64,000 bases of DNA from JBCDCY01 sp039180875 (GCA_039180875.1 JBCDCY010000004.1:124001-188000); one strand, 5' to 3'; shown: positions 23,839 through 32,616, numbered from the stretch's first letter. A program made the numbers and translations. Notes: a model not told the origin generated them from the letters alone.

Positions 23839-24327
23839 ATGTCGGGGCGCTGGCTGATGATCGGCCTGCTGGCCTTTACGCTGCTGTTCGGCGCCGCGCT
23901 GGTCTATTTCCAGCTCTTCGCCTGGTACGACCGCGTCTCCGGCCTCGCGACGCTCGAGATCGCGGGGGAGGATGTCCCGGTCGAGGCGTACGAGGGTTTG
24001 GACGGCCGTTCCTCCCCACTGAAGCTACGCGGCTGCTTTCGCCTGGCCGGCGATCTGCCGACGGTGCTGCCGGCCGATCGCCCGGCGCCGACCGTCAGCC
24101 CGTTCTGGTTCGACTGTTTCGACGCCCGCACGATCGCCGAAGCCCTGGCGGCGGGGGAGGCGGAGGCGCTGCTCGCCAGCGCCAACACGCCCTACGGCTT
24201 CGACCGGGTCGTGGCGGTGTTTCCTGATGGCTGGGCCTATCTTTGGCGCCAGATCAACCGCTGCGGCACGGCGACGTTCGGCGGCGATCCCTTGCCCCGG
24301 GATTGCCCGCCGCCGCCCAGGCGTTGA
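23839..24327 (+). CDS. DUF6446-type membrane-anchored protein
   Basis: A 162-residue protein with one N-terminal transmembrane segment ('WLMIGLLAFTLLFGAALVYF') and a periplasmic domain with four cysteines, in 'KLRGCFRLAG', 'PFWFDCFDARTIAE', 'INRCGTATFG' and 'LPRDCPPPPRR'. The arrangement could allow two disulfides. Proteins of this type commonly lie between glyQ and glyS in Rhodobacterales. No catalytic function is known or visible. The ATG at 23839 follows the FkbM gene by 20 bases. The family label is from memory. Confidence 0.72.
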   Translation: MSGRWLMIGLLAFTLLFGAALVYFQLFAWYDRVSGLATLEIAGEDVPVEAYEGLDGRSSPLKLRGCFRLAGDLPTVLPADRPAPTVSPFWFDCFDARTIAEALAAGEAEALLASANTPYGFDRVVAVFPDGWAYLWRQINRCGTATFGGDPLPRDCPPPPRR

Positions 24328-24370
24328 GGCGGGGGATCGGGGCCTCCGGGGCAGGGGCGGCGCCGCTGCT

Positions 24371-24407
24371 GGCGGTGTGTTTGGATATTTGGACCAGCAA
24401 GAATGCC
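24371..24407 (+). repeat. Intergenic repeat, diverged copy
   Basis: Sequence GGCGGTGTGTTTGGATATTT followed by GGACCAGCAAGAATGCC. It matches the core of the other copies (GGATATTTG..CCAGCAAGAA) but has lost the CCTCCGGCGGGG start. It lies in the 209-base gap between the DUF6446-type gene and glyS, which are in tandem, so this copy is not at a convergent junction. Confidence 0.55.
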
Positions 24408-24536
24408 TGGGGCCGTGGCTCGTGGCTGCGAGAGTTTTGGGGGCCGGGGAGATGGGCAGAGGGTGGGTCGCCCTTGACCTCGGCCGGCGCATCCGCTTTG
24501 GCCTGTGGCGTCCAGGTCGCGCCAGAAAGCCCCCCA

Positions 24537-26600
24537 ATGCCGGATCTGTTGCTTGAGCTTCTGTCCGAAGAGATCCCGGCGCGGATGCAGGCCCGGGCGG
24601 CCGAGGATCTGCGCCGCGGCGTGACGGAGGGCTTGGCGGCTGCCGGCCTGCCGGTGCTGAACAACGCTGCCTTCGTCACCCCAAGGCGCCTCACGCTGAT
24701 CGCCGAGGGCCTCGCCCCTGCCTCTCAGCCCGAGCGGGAGGAGCGGCGCGGCCCCCGCACCGACGCGCCGGAGAAGGCGGTGGAGGGGTTCCTGCGCGCC
24801 ACCGGCCTCTCCCGCGAGGCGCTGGAGGTGCGGCCCGACCGGAAGGGCGATGTGTTCTTCGCCGTCCTCGAACGCCCGGGCCGCCCGGCGGCGGAGATCG
24901 TGGCGGAGGTGGTGACCCAGGTGGTCGAGAGCTTCCCCTGGCCGAAGTCCATGCGCTCCGGCACCGGGCGGCTCCGCTGGGTCCGGCCGCTCCGCTCCAT
25001 CCTCTGCCTGCTGACCGAGCCAGAGGGGGAGGCGGAGATCGTGCCCTTCGCCATCGACGGCATCGCCGCCGGCGACAGCACCGAGGGCCACCGCTTTCTC
25101 GCCCCGGGGCGGTTCCAGGTCCGGGGCTACGAGGACTATGTGAGCGAGCTCCGCCGCCGCCGCGTCCTCCTCGACCCCGAGGAACGGATGGCGACGATCA
25201 AGGCCGATGCCGAGACCCTGGCCTTTGCCTGCAACCGGGAGGTCGTGGCCGATCCCAACCTGCTGCAGGAGATCGCGGGCCTGGTCGAATGGCCCGTCAC
25301 CCTGATGGGCGAGATCGACGGGGCCTATCTCGACCTTCCGCCCGAGGTGCTGCAGACCTCGATGCGCGAGCACCAGAAATTCCTCTCCGTCCGCGATCCG
25401 GCGACGGGGCGCATCGACAGCTACATCACCGTGGCCAACCGCACGACCGCGGATGACGGGGCGACCATCCTCGCCGGCAATGGCCGGGTGCTGGCCGCTC
25501 GGCTGGCCGACGCCAAGTTCTTTTGGGAGAACGACCTCCGAACCGTCCGCGCCCGGGGGATGGAGGGGATGGCCGCGCCGCTCGCCCAGGTCACCTTCCA
25601 CAACAAGCTCGGCTCCCAGGCCGAGCGTATTGCTCGGATCGCGGGTCTCGCCCGCGCTATCGCGCCCCAGGTGGGCGCCAAGCCCGACCTCGCGGCCGAG
25701 GCGGCCCGGATCTGCAAGGCCGATCTGGCGAGCGAGATGGTCTACGAGTTCCCGGAGCTGCAGGGCATCATGGGCCGCTACTACGCCGAAGCAGCGGGCC
25801 ATGGCGACGGCGTGCCCGAGGCGTGTGAGGCGCACTACGCCCCCCTCGGCCCGAGCGACAGCGTGCCGACCGCGCCGGTCTCGGTCGCTGTGGCGCTCGC
25901 CGACAAGATCGACACGCTCACGGGCTTCTGGGCGATCGAGGAGCGGCCGACGGGCTCCGGCGACCCCTATGCGCTGCGCCGCGCCGCCCTCGGCGTGATC
26001 CGCATCCTGCTGGAGGGGGAGTTGCGCCTGCCACTCCTCCCCGTCTTCGCCGCCGCGCGCCAGGACGCCGATGCCGGCCATTTACTTGGCTTCTTCGCCG
26101 ACCGCCTGAAGGTGCATCTGCGGGGCGAGGGCGTGCGCCACGACGTGATCGACGCCTGCTTTGCCCTGGGCCGGCAGGACGATCTGGTGCTGCTGGTCCG
26201 CCGGGTGACCGCCTTGCAGGAGGTGCTGGCGACCGAGGATGGCGAGAACCTGCTGATCGGCTATCGCCGGGCGGCCAACATCCTGGCGGCGGAGGAGAAG
26301 AAGGACGGCGTCGAATACTCCCTCGACCCCGAGCCGCGCCTGGCTGAGGACGCGGCGGAGAAGGCGCTCTTCGAGGCCCTCGACCGGGCCGAGGCCGCCA
26401 TCGCCCCGGCGCTGGAGGCGGAGGATTTCGCCGCGGCCATGGCCGCGATGGCCGGGCTCCGCGCGCCCGTCGATCGGTTCTTCGACGATGTGACGGTGAA
26501 TGCCGAGCACGCCGTGCTGCGCCGCAACCGCCTTTGCCTTCTGAACCGGGTCCGGGCGGTGACCCATCGGGTTGCCATCCTCTCCGAGATCGCCGGCTAG
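24537..26600 (+). CDS. glyS: Glycyl-tRNA synthetase beta subunit
   Basis: Non-catalytic tRNA-binding subunit of glycyl-tRNA synthetase. The 687-residue protein has the family opening 'MPDLLLELLSEEIPARMQAR', then 'TPRRLTLIAEGLAPAS', 'VRPLRSILCLL', 'VLQTSMREHQKFLSV', 'ITVANRTTADDGATILAGNG', 'AKFFWENDLRT', 'FHNKLGSQAERIARI' and the C-terminal anticodon-binding segment 'FFDDVTVNAEHAVLRRNRL'. The ATG at 24537 matches the conserved N-terminus. It is the second half of the split glyQS pair and is followed after 78 bases by the PPDK-like gene. Confidence 0.96.
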   Translation: MPDLLLELLSEEIPARMQARAAEDLRRGVTEGLAAAGLPVLNNAAFVTPRRLTLIAEGLAPASQPEREERRGPRTDAPEKAVEGFLRATGLSREALEVRPDRKGDVFFAVLERPGRPAAEIVAEVVTQVVESFPWPKSMRSGTGRLRWVRPLRSILCLLTEPEGEAEIVPFAIDGIAAGDSTEGHRFLAPGRFQVRGYEDYVSELRRRRVLLDPEERMATIKADAETLAFACNREVVADPNLLQEIAGLVEWPVTLMGEIDGAYLDLPPEVLQTSMREHQKFLSVRDPATGRIDSYITVANRTTADDGATILAGNGRVLAARLADAKFFWENDLRTVRARGMEGMAAPLAQVTFHNKLGSQAERIARIAGLARAIAPQVGAKPDLAAEAARICKADLASEMVYEFPELQGIMGRYYAEAAGHGDGVPEACEAHYAPLGPSDSVPTAPVSVAVALADKIDTLTGFWAIEERPTGSGDPYALRRAALGVIRILLEGELRLPLLPVFAAARQDADAGHLLGFFADRLKVHLRGEGVRHDVIDACFALGRQDDLVLLVRRVTALQEVLATEDGENLLIGYRRAANILAAEEKKDGVEYSLDPEPRLAEDAAEKALFEALDRAEAAIAPALEAEDFAAAMAAMAGLRAPVDRFFDDVTVNAEHAVLRRNRLCLLNRVRAVTHRVAILSEIAG

Positions 26601-26678
26601 GTCCGTGGCGGGCGCCGTTTTCCCGGCCCGCCCCCTTTTCCCACGCAAGAAGCCCCGATAGGTTTGCCGCAGCGCAAC

Positions 26679-29333
26679 ATGGAACAGATGGCGATGAGCG
26701 GCGGAGGCCAGGTGGAGCGGCTGCATGCGGTGGCGGCCGCCGCCCCCGCACGCCTTGCCGACCGCTTCGGGGCGCGGGCGACCCGCCTTATCCGCATGGC
26801 CGAGGCCGGCCTGCCGGTGCCGGAGGCGCTGCTCCTGCCGACCGAGTTGATCGACCGGGTGGCGGAGGAGGGGGTGGCGCTTCTCGAACCGCTGCTCGCG
26901 CCCCATCTCGCGACCCTCGGCGACGGTGCGCTCCTGTCGCTCCGCGCCAGTCCGCCCGATGCCGCCTGGGGTGGGCCGCCGGCCATCCTGAACCTCGGCA
27001 TCAACTACGCAGGCCTGACGGCGCTGGCGGCCCGGGTGGGGGAGCGGGGCGCGCTCGATCTCTATCGCCGGTTGATCCAGGGCTTCGCCATCGGCGTCGC
27101 CGGGCTCGATGCCGAGGCGTTCGAGAACATCGTCCTCGACCAGGCCAAACGGGCCGGGGTGAGCGGGGAGGGAGAGCTTGACGTCCCGGCCCTCGAACGC
27201 GTCGTCGCCGCGATGCGCCAGCTTTATGAAGAGGAGATGGAGGCCGCCTTTCCCCAGGCCCCGGCCGAGCAATTGACCGCCGCCATCGCCGCCATGGCCC
27301 GCAATTGGCGCAGCCCCACGGCGGAGATCCTGCGCACCGCCAAGGGCGCCCCGGCCGATGCCGGTCTGGCGCTGATCGTGCAGCGCATGGTCCTCGGCAT
27401 CGGCCCCGACGTCTCCGGGGCGGGGATCGCCCATATGGTGGACAGTCGCAGCGGCGCGCCCCGGCTCTGGGGCCGGTTTCTGGAGCAGGCCCAGGGGCAG
27501 GACGCCCTGATGGGTAGCCGCACGCCGCAACTGCTGACGGAGGCGGAGCGCTGGGCCGAGGGCCAGTCGACCCCGTCGCTTGAGGAGCGCGACCCGGAGG
27601 CCCCGCCGGCGCTCGAACGCCACGGCGCGGCGGTGGCGCGCCTGCTCGGCGACGTCCATAGCCTGGAGTTCACGCTGGAGGCCGGCACGCCCTGGCTGCT
27701 CGACGCCGTGCCGGCCCGGCGCTCGGCCCGGGGCGCCGTGCGCATCGCCGTCGATCTGGCCGAGGCCGGGGCGATCAGTCGGGAGGATGCGCTCCTCCGG
27801 GTCGAGCCTCAGCACCTGGTCGAGCACCTGCATCCCCAGATCGACCCGGCCGCGCCGCGCGACGTCATCGGCAGCGGCCTGCCGGCGAGCCCCGGGGCGG
27901 CGACCGGTCCCATCGTCTTCACCCCCGATGCCGCCCTCGCCGCCGCGGCCCAGGGGGCCGAGCCCATCCTGGTGCGGCCGGAAACCGCGCCGGAGGACAT
28001 CCGTGGCATGCACGCCGCCGCCGCCGTGCTGACCGCCCGCGGCGGGATGACCAGCCACGCCGCCGTGATCGCCCGCGGTCTCGGCCTGCCCTGCGTGGTG
28101 GGGGCGAGCGACATCACGCTCCAGCTGCGCGACCGCACCCTAACCACCGCCGACGGCCGGCGTTTCGGTGAGGGCGACGTCATCACCATCGACGGCACGG
28201 CGGGTGAGGCGCTGGAGGGTGCGCCGCCCACCATCCCGGCCGAGGTGACCGGCGCCTTCGCCACCCTGATGGATTGGGCCGACGCGGCCCGCACCATCGG
28301 CGTGCGGGCCAATGCCGACACCCCGCAGGATGCGCGCCAGGCCCGCGATTTTGCGGTCGACGGCATCGGCCTGTGCCGGACGGAGCACATGTTCTTCGAT
28401 GCCGAGCGCATCACGGCCATGCGCCAGATGATCCTGAGCGACGCGGCCGAGGCGCGGCAGCAGGCGCTCGACCGGCTTCTGCCGATGCAGCGGGGCGACT
28501 TCATCGAGCTCTTCGAGATCATGCGCGGGCTACCAGTCACCATCCGCCTGCTCGACCCGCCGCTCCACGAATTTCTGCCCCACGGCGGGGAGGAGATGGC
28601 GGCGCTTGCCACCGCCATGGGCCTGCCGGTGGAGCAGGTGACGGCGCGGGCCGAGGACCTGGCCGAGTTCAACCCGATGCTCGGCAAGCGCGGCGTGCGC
28701 CTCGGCGTCACCATGCCCGAGATCTATGAGATGCAGGCCCGCGCCATCTTCGAGGCCGCGGTCGCGGTGAACGGCAAGGACAGCGCCCCCGTGGTGCCGG
28801 AGATCATGATCCCATTGGTCTCCGCCAACCGGGAGGTTGAGCTGATCAAATCCCGCATCGACGCGGTGGCCACGCAGGTGGAGGCCGAGGCCGGCGTCGC
28901 CCCCGACTACCACTTGGGCGTGATGGTGGAGACGCCGCGCGCCGCCCTCCGCGCCGCCGACCTGGCGCGAAGCTGCACGTTTTTGAGCTTTGGCACCAAC
29001 GACTTGACCCAGATGACCTACGGCCTCAGCCGCGACGATGCGGGCCGCTTCATGCGCGACTATGTCAACCAGGGCGTGTTCCCCGAAGATCCGTTCCACA
29101 GCCTTGATCTGGAGGGGGTGGGCGAGTTGTTGCTGCTGGCCGCCGCCCGCGGCCGGGGCGCACGGGATGACCTGACCCTCGGTCTTTGCGGCGAACATGG
29201 CGGCGATCCGGCCTCCATCCGCTTCTGCAAGCTGGCGGGTTTCGACTATGTCTCCTGCTCGCCCTTCCGGGTGCCGATCGCCCGCTTGGCTGCGGCCCAG
29301 GCCAGCCTGCTCGCCCGGCGGGAGACGGCGTGA
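26679..29333 (+). CDS. Pyruvate phosphate dikinase-like PEP-utilising enzyme
   Basis: An 884-residue protein with PPDK architecture. The N-terminal ATP-grasp-like region contains 'MAEAGLPVPEALLLP' and 'GALLSLRASPPDAAW'. The swivelling phosphohistidine domain has 'LTARGGMTSHAAVIARGLG' with the phosphorylated His. The C-terminal PEP/pyruvate TIM barrel has 'GIGLCRTEHMFF', 'EFNPMLGKRGVRLG', 'FLSFGTNDLTQMTYGLSRDD' and 'GLCGEHGGDPASI' with the catalytic Cys. The usual N-terminal GGKGANLAEM loop is replaced by 'FGARATRLIRMA', so ATP-side activity is doubtful. The ATG at 26679 is a choice among several close in-frame starts, none with a good ribosome site. The stop overlaps the meaB start. Confidence 0.85.
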   Translation: MEQMAMSGGGQVERLHAVAAAAPARLADRFGARATRLIRMAEAGLPVPEALLLPTELIDRVAEEGVALLEPLLAPHLATLGDGALLSLRASPPDAAWGGPPAILNLGINYAGLTALAARVGERGALDLYRRLIQGFAIGVAGLDAEAFENIVLDQAKRAGVSGEGELDVPALERVVAAMRQLYEEEMEAAFPQAPAEQLTAAIAAMARNWRSPTAEILRTAKGAPADAGLALIVQRMVLGIGPDVSGAGIAHMVDSRSGAPRLWGRFLEQAQGQDALMGSRTPQLLTEAERWAEGQSTPSLEERDPEAPPALERHGAAVARLLGDVHSLEFTLEAGTPWLLDAVPARRSARGAVRIAVDLAEAGAISREDALLRVEPQHLVEHLHPQIDPAAPRDVIGSGLPASPGAATGPIVFTPDAALAAAAQGAEPILVRPETAPEDIRGMHAAAAVLTARGGMTSHAAVIARGLGLPCVVGASDITLQLRDRTLTTADGRRFGEGDVITIDGTAGEALEGAPPTIPAEVTGAFATLMDWADAARTIGVRANADTPQDARQARDFAVDGIGLCRTEHMFFDAERITAMRQMILSDAAEARQQALDRLLPMQRGDFIELFEIMRGLPVTIRLLDPPLHEFLPHGGEEMAALATAMGLPVEQVTARAEDLAEFNPMLGKRGVRLGVTMPEIYEMQARAIFEAAVAVNGKDSAPVVPEIMIPLVSANREVELIKSRIDAVATQVEAEAGVAPDYHLGVMVETPRAALRAADLARSCTFLSFGTNDLTQMTYGLSRDDAGRFMRDYVNQGVFPEDPFHSLDLEGVGELLLLAAARGRGARDDLTLGLCGEHGGDPASIRFCKLAGFDYVSCSPFRVPIARLAAAQASLLARRETA

Positions 29334-30271
29334 GCGGCCAGGCGGCGCTCGCAGCGCTGGCGACCAGCGGCAAAGCCGCGCTCGCCGAGGCGCTCACCCG
29401 GGTCGAGACCGGTGAGGACGAGATGGAGGTCGTGGCCCTGCTCGACGCCGCCCACGGCGCGCCCCGCGGCACTACCCTGGGCCTCACCGGCCCGCCGGGG
29501 GTCGGCAAATCGACCTTGACCGGCGCCCTCATCCGCCTGTTCCGCGCATCCGGGGCCCGGGTCGCCGTCATCGCTGTCGATCCCTCCTCCGCCCGGTCCG
29601 GCGGGGCCTTCCTCGGCGACCGGACGCGGATCGAGCGCGATCCGGCGGACGGCGATGTCTTCGTGCGCTCGATGGCCGCCCGCACCCGGCTCGGCGGCGT
29701 CGCCGATCTCACCTATCCGGCGGTGGTGCTGATGCGGGCGCTCTTTGATTGGGTGATCGTCGAGACGGTCGGCGTCGGCCAATCGGAAACCGGCATCGCC
29801 GAGGTTGCCGACCAGGTGCTGTTCTGTGCCCAGCCAGGGTCGGGTGACGCCGTGCAGTACATGAAGGCGGGCGTCATGGAGGTGCCGGATCTGGTCGTGG
29901 TCACCAAGGGCGATATGGGGGCGCTGGCCGAGCGCGCAGCGTCCGACCTTTCGGGTGCCTTGAGCCTGCAGGCGGGGGAGGCGCCGCCCCCGGTCCTAGT
30001 GGTCTCGGCCGAGACCGGGCAGGGCCTCGCACCCCTGGCGGAGCGTCTTGCGCTGAGCGCCGAGACGGCGCGGGGCGACGGTAGCCTGATGCGACGCCGG
30101 GCGGCGCAGGATGCGGCTTGGCTGCGCAGCCGGCTAAAGGAGCGATTCGGGACTGCCGGCCTCACCCTCGCGGCCGGCGATCTCCGCGGATCGGGCCCGC
30201 CGTTCCACCGACAATCGGCAATTTCCCGCCGACTCGAGACGGCATTTCAGCGACTTGCGTCAATCCCCTGA
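29330..30271 (+). CDS. meaB: MeaB/ArgK-type GTPase
   Basis: G-protein chaperone that protects and reloads B12-dependent acyl-CoA mutases such as methylmalonyl-CoA mutase. The 313-residue protein has Walker A 'GPPGVGKSTLTGALI', 'VAVIAVDPSSARSGGAFLGD', 'RSMAARTRLGGV', the switch region 'FDWVIVETVGVGQSE' and 'VVVTKGDMGAL' in the guanine-specificity position. The GTG start at 29330 overlaps the PPDK-like stop (GTGA). No mutase subunit is in the window, so its client is encoded elsewhere. The PPDK-like partner could feed central carbon from the same C3/C4 metabolism, which is inference. Confidence 0.9.
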   Translation: MSGQAALAALATSGKAALAEALTRVETGEDEMEVVALLDAAHGAPRGTTLGLTGPPGVGKSTLTGALIRLFRASGARVAVIAVDPSSARSGGAFLGDRTRIERDPADGDVFVRSMAARTRLGGVADLTYPAVVLMRALFDWVIVETVGVGQSETGIAEVADQVLFCAQPGSGDAVQYMKAGVMEVPDLVVVTKGDMGALAERAASDLSGALSLQAGEAPPPVLVVSAETGQGLAPLAERLALSAETARGDGSLMRRRAAQDAAWLRSRLKERFGTAGLTLAAGDLRGSGPPFHRQSAISRRLETAFQRLASIP

Positions 30272-30487
30272 ATCCTGAGGTGTTTCATGCCGGCACGAAG
30301 ACACTAAGTCGCCGGCCGAGACCGATGCTTCCCGGGCGCGGTCGTCGGCGCGCGGACCGGTGCCCTTGGACAATGCCGGAGAACTGCGTAGGTCCCGCGG
30401 ATGTGGCCCGGACGTACCGGGCGGCGAGGAGGGAGGGCTGCGCGTGTATCGCAGCCGCGCCCGATAACAAGAAGAAGGGAACGACGG

Positions 30488-31324
30488 ATGCGTCTTTGTC
30501 CTCGACATCTCCTCTCTAATGCGACGCGCTTCGGCGCTGTCGTGTGCTTCGCCCTGGCTGGCTTTCTGGCCCCCGAGCGAAGCGCCCGGGCCGAGGAGAC
30601 ACCCCACCAACAGGTGATCGCCCAGATCGCCACGATGATGTCGCAGGAGCGGGCGGTGCTGACGGCGGCCGAGTCCGGTCGCCTGCTCGAGCTCTCGAGC
30701 GCGCCGAGCGCCAACCGCCTGGTCGGCTCCCGCTCCCGCGGCCTGCCCCTCGGCGCCACCGCCGATCTCGCCCGGCTCGACGCGATCGCCGGCGATATCC
30801 GGACGTTCGCCGGCAACCTGGTCGGCGGCCGCCTGTTCGGGGCGGAGACCCCGACGGCGGTCGACGCAGCGCCGGTGACGTCGGAGACGCTGGCCCGCAT
30901 GGCCTTCGTCGAAGGCGATGAGGAATGGCGCTGCTTGGCGGAGGCGCTCTACTTCGAGGCGCGGGGTGAGCCGATCCCCGGACAGATCGCCGTGGCCGAG
31001 GTGATCCTCAACCGCGTCGACCACAGCCGCTATCCCGGCAGCGTCTGCGGGGTGATCGGCCAGGGCGTCGGCAGCGGACCCGGCTGCCAGTTCTCCTACA
31101 TGTGCGACGGCCGGGCCGAGAACGTGTCGGAGCGACGGGCCTGGCGGCGGGTCGGCAAGATCGCCGATCTGATGCTGGAGGGCCGGGCGCGCATCCTGAC
31201 GGGTGGCGCCACGCACTACCACAACACCTCGGTCGATCCGAGCTGGGCGGCGCGGTTGGAGCGGACCGCCTGGATCGACGACCACATCTTCTACAAGCTG
31301 CCGATCGAGCTGTCGCAGAACTGA
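30488..31324 (+). CDS. Exported SleB-type cell wall hydrolase
   Basis: A 278-residue exported protein with a signal peptide ('FGAVVCFALAGFLAPERSARA'), a low-complexity Ala/Arg linker, and a C-terminal Hydrolase_2/SleB domain. The domain shows 'CLAEALYFEARGEPIPGQIA' with the catalytic Glu, 'VAEVILNRVDHSRYPGSVC', 'GPGCQFSYMCDG' and 'GGATHYHNTSVDPSWA'. In spore formers SleB is a lytic transglycosylase, but in alphaproteobacteria such proteins act on peptidoglycan during growth. The ATG follows AAGAAGGGA. The 216-base upstream region has no other gene. A GAGGCGCG/CGCGCCTC hairpin at 31390 may mark the transcript end. Confidence 0.88.
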   Translation: MRLCPRHLLSNATRFGAVVCFALAGFLAPERSARAEETPHQQVIAQIATMMSQERAVLTAAESGRLLELSSAPSANRLVGSRSRGLPLGATADLARLDAIAGDIRTFAGNLVGGRLFGAETPTAVDAAPVTSETLARMAFVEGDEEWRCLAEALYFEARGEPIPGQIAVAEVILNRVDHSRYPGSVCGVIGQGVGSGPGCQFSYMCDGRAENVSERRAWRRVGKIADLMLEGRARILTGGATHYHNTSVDPSWAARLERTAWIDDHIFYKLPIELSQN

Positions 31325-31389
31325 CGGGCTCTGCTCGGCGGGTGTCTGGGTGGGTGGCCGGTGTCGCGGCTTTCTGCTGAGAGGCGTTT

Positions 31390-31409
31390 GAGGCGCGTCC
31401 CCGCGCCTC
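31390..31409 (+). terminator. Hairpin after the SleB-type gene
   Basis: An 8-bp stem, GAGGCGCG (31390-31397) pairing with CGCGCCTC (31402-31409), with loop TCCC, 65 bases after the stop codon. It has no T tract, so termination is only a possibility. Confidence 0.4.
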
Positions 31410-31429
31410 TCACGCCTCGCCCAGCATGT

Positions 31430-31508
31430 GGGAGGTGGGAGGGCGTCAAGGCCAAGCCGCGCTGGCGCGCGGTCGCGTGCCGCGAGCCTTGACCCCCTCC
31501 CACCTCCC
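31430..31508. repeat. Long inverted repeat upstream of ffs
   Basis: Arms at 31430-31452 (GGGAGGTGGGAGGGCGTCAA then GGC) and 31486-31508 pair at 22 of 23 positions around a 33-base GC-rich spacer that can itself fold. It lies between the SleB-type gene and the SRP RNA gene, ending 44 bases before ffs. It could be a palindromic repetitive element, a strong terminator, or part of the ffs promoter region. Confidence 0.8.
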
Positions 31509-31552
31509 CTTTCTGGCGGCTTGAAGGGCGCGTGCCGGGGCGTTACCTATGA

Positions 31553-31654
31553 GGGCGAGAGGTTGGTGCGGGCAGGCGCCTCGCCAACCCGGTCAGGTCC
31601 GGAAGGAAGCAGCCGTAACGAGTCCCGTCTGGGTCGTTGTCCAGCCTCTCACCC
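31553..31654 (+). ncRNA. ffs: Signal recognition particle RNA (4.5S RNA)
   Basis: Contains the near-invariant SRP apical loop, GGTCAGGTCCGGAAGGAAGC followed by AGCCGTAACGA, which binds the Ffh protein. The flanking strands pair: GGGCGAGAGGTTGG at the 5' end with CCAGCCTCTCACCC at the 3' end, which gives a 102-nt single-hairpin RNA, the usual size in alphaproteobacteria. It targets membrane proteins to the translocon together with Ffh and FtsY. Boundaries are inferred from pairing. The downstream minus-strand lipoprotein gene ends only 6 bases away and no T-rich terminator follows. Confidence 0.95.
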
Positions 31655-31660
31655 CACCTC

Positions 31661-31834
31661 TCAGTCACAGGGCGCGTCGGAGTGCCCCAGGATGCCGGTG
31701 CCGCCGATGCCGCCGTCGGTTTCCTCCGCCGGATCGGGCGCGGCGCAGGGCGCCTCCTCAACCGGCGCTTGAGTGCAGGACACCAAGGCTGTGAGGAGGA
31801 GGGCGAGCGCCGCGAGGGTTTTGAGCCGGCTCAT
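31661..31834 (-). CDS. Small lipoprotein with DGGIGGTGI motif
   Basis: A 57-residue putative lipoprotein. The signal 'LKTLAALALLLTALVSC' ends in a lipobox 'LVSC' with Cys20 as the lipidation site. The mature part is only about 37 residues, with two further cysteines and the Gly-rich 'TDGGIGGTGILGHSDAPCD'. The ATG overlaps the stop of the DUF6502 gene (ATGA), so the two are translationally coupled. I recall a GGIGGTG motif in secreted proteins encoded next to DUF6502 genes in other proteobacteria, but no function is known. Its 3' end is 6 bases from the convergent ffs gene. Confidence 0.78.
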   Translation of the reverse strand: MSRLKTLAALALLLTALVSCTQAPVEEAPCAAPDPAEETDGGIGGTGILGHSDAPCD

Positions 31835-32616
31835 TCCGCATCGTCCTTCCGAAAGAGATAGGCGCCGAGGCGAAAGCGCCCGCGGGCGGTCGGATCGTCC
31901 GGCGCCTGCCGGGCGCGGGCGACGGCGGCGATCTCCTCCAGCAGCGCCTGCTGGCGCGCTTCGGCCAGGGCTGCGATCTCCGCTAAGGCCTCCGCCGGCA
32001 TCCGATTGAAGTGCACCGCCCGCTCGAACCGCGGGGGATCGGCGCCCAGCACGTTGGCCACGGCCACCGCGGCATGATCGCCGAGATTGTCGGCGAGATA
32101 GGCGAGCTGCGCCTCCGACCCCGCGCCGGGCAGATAGGCGGGCGCGATCAGACGCACCGTCTCTCCCTCCAGGACGACCGTGCCGGCGCTCATCAGATGG
32201 TCGAGGACGGTGCGGGGATGGACGTCGCGCCGGATCTCCCGCGCCAGCGCCTCGAAAGAGGGGGCGGGGCCGCGCCGGGGCAAGACGCGCGGCTCTCCGT
32301 CGGCGCCATAGGGCGGAACCTGGCGCCAATGGCTCACCAGGCGGGCGAAGGGGTTCGGCGTCGGGGCCCCTTCAGTCGGCGTATCCTCGGCCCGGATCTG
32401 GACGATGTCGCGGCGCTGTAGGCCGGTCAGCACGGAGAGCCGGCTGTCGGTCACCTTCGCCCCTTGCGCGGCCGCCTCCCGCTCCGCCGCGGCGAGATAG
32501 AGCCGCTTCAGCCGCGCGGCCAGCACCGGGAAGGTCACGCCGCGCGCCACCAGAAGGCGGACAAGCGGCAGCAGCACGCGATCGAGCCGATCGGGCGGGG
32601 GCGGATGCGGATCCAT
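31831..32616 (-). CDS. DUF6502-family protein, possible HTH regulator
   Basis: A 261-residue cytosolic protein matching DUF6502. Its N-terminal third has 'LVARGVTFPVLAARLKRLYL' followed by 'KVTDSRLSVLTGLQRRDIVQ', which reads as a helix-turn-helix with a recognition helix of the 'SR.SVLTGL.R.DV' type. The rest is helical with no enzyme motif. The ATG at 32614-32616 is the conserved start. It is divergent from the CsgG-like gene, and the 119-base spacer holds two similar palindromes that could be its operators. It is coupled to the small lipoprotein gene. DNA binding is inferred, not known. Confidence 0.78.
   Translation of the reverse strand: MDPHPPPPDRLDRVLLPLVRLLVARGVTFPVLAARLKRLYLAAAEREAAAQGAKVTDSRLSVLTGLQRRDIVQIRAEDTPTEGAPTPNPFARLVSHWRQVPPYGADGEPRVLPRRGPAPSFEALAREIRRDVHPRTVLDHLMSAGTVVLEGETVRLIAPAYLPGAGSEAQLAYLADNLGDHAAVAVANVLGADPPRFERAVHFNRMPAEALAEIAALAEARQQALLEEIAAVARARQAPDDPTARGRFRLGAYLFRKDDAE

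Noticed and set aside
24237..26081. A long open frame on the minus strand opposite glyS, and similar ones opposite yejABE, mscS and the PPDK-like gene.
   Set aside because: In DNA of this GC content long antisense frames arise by chance. Their translations are Arg/Gly/His-rich, without motifs, and the plus strand has a clearly conserved gene in each case.
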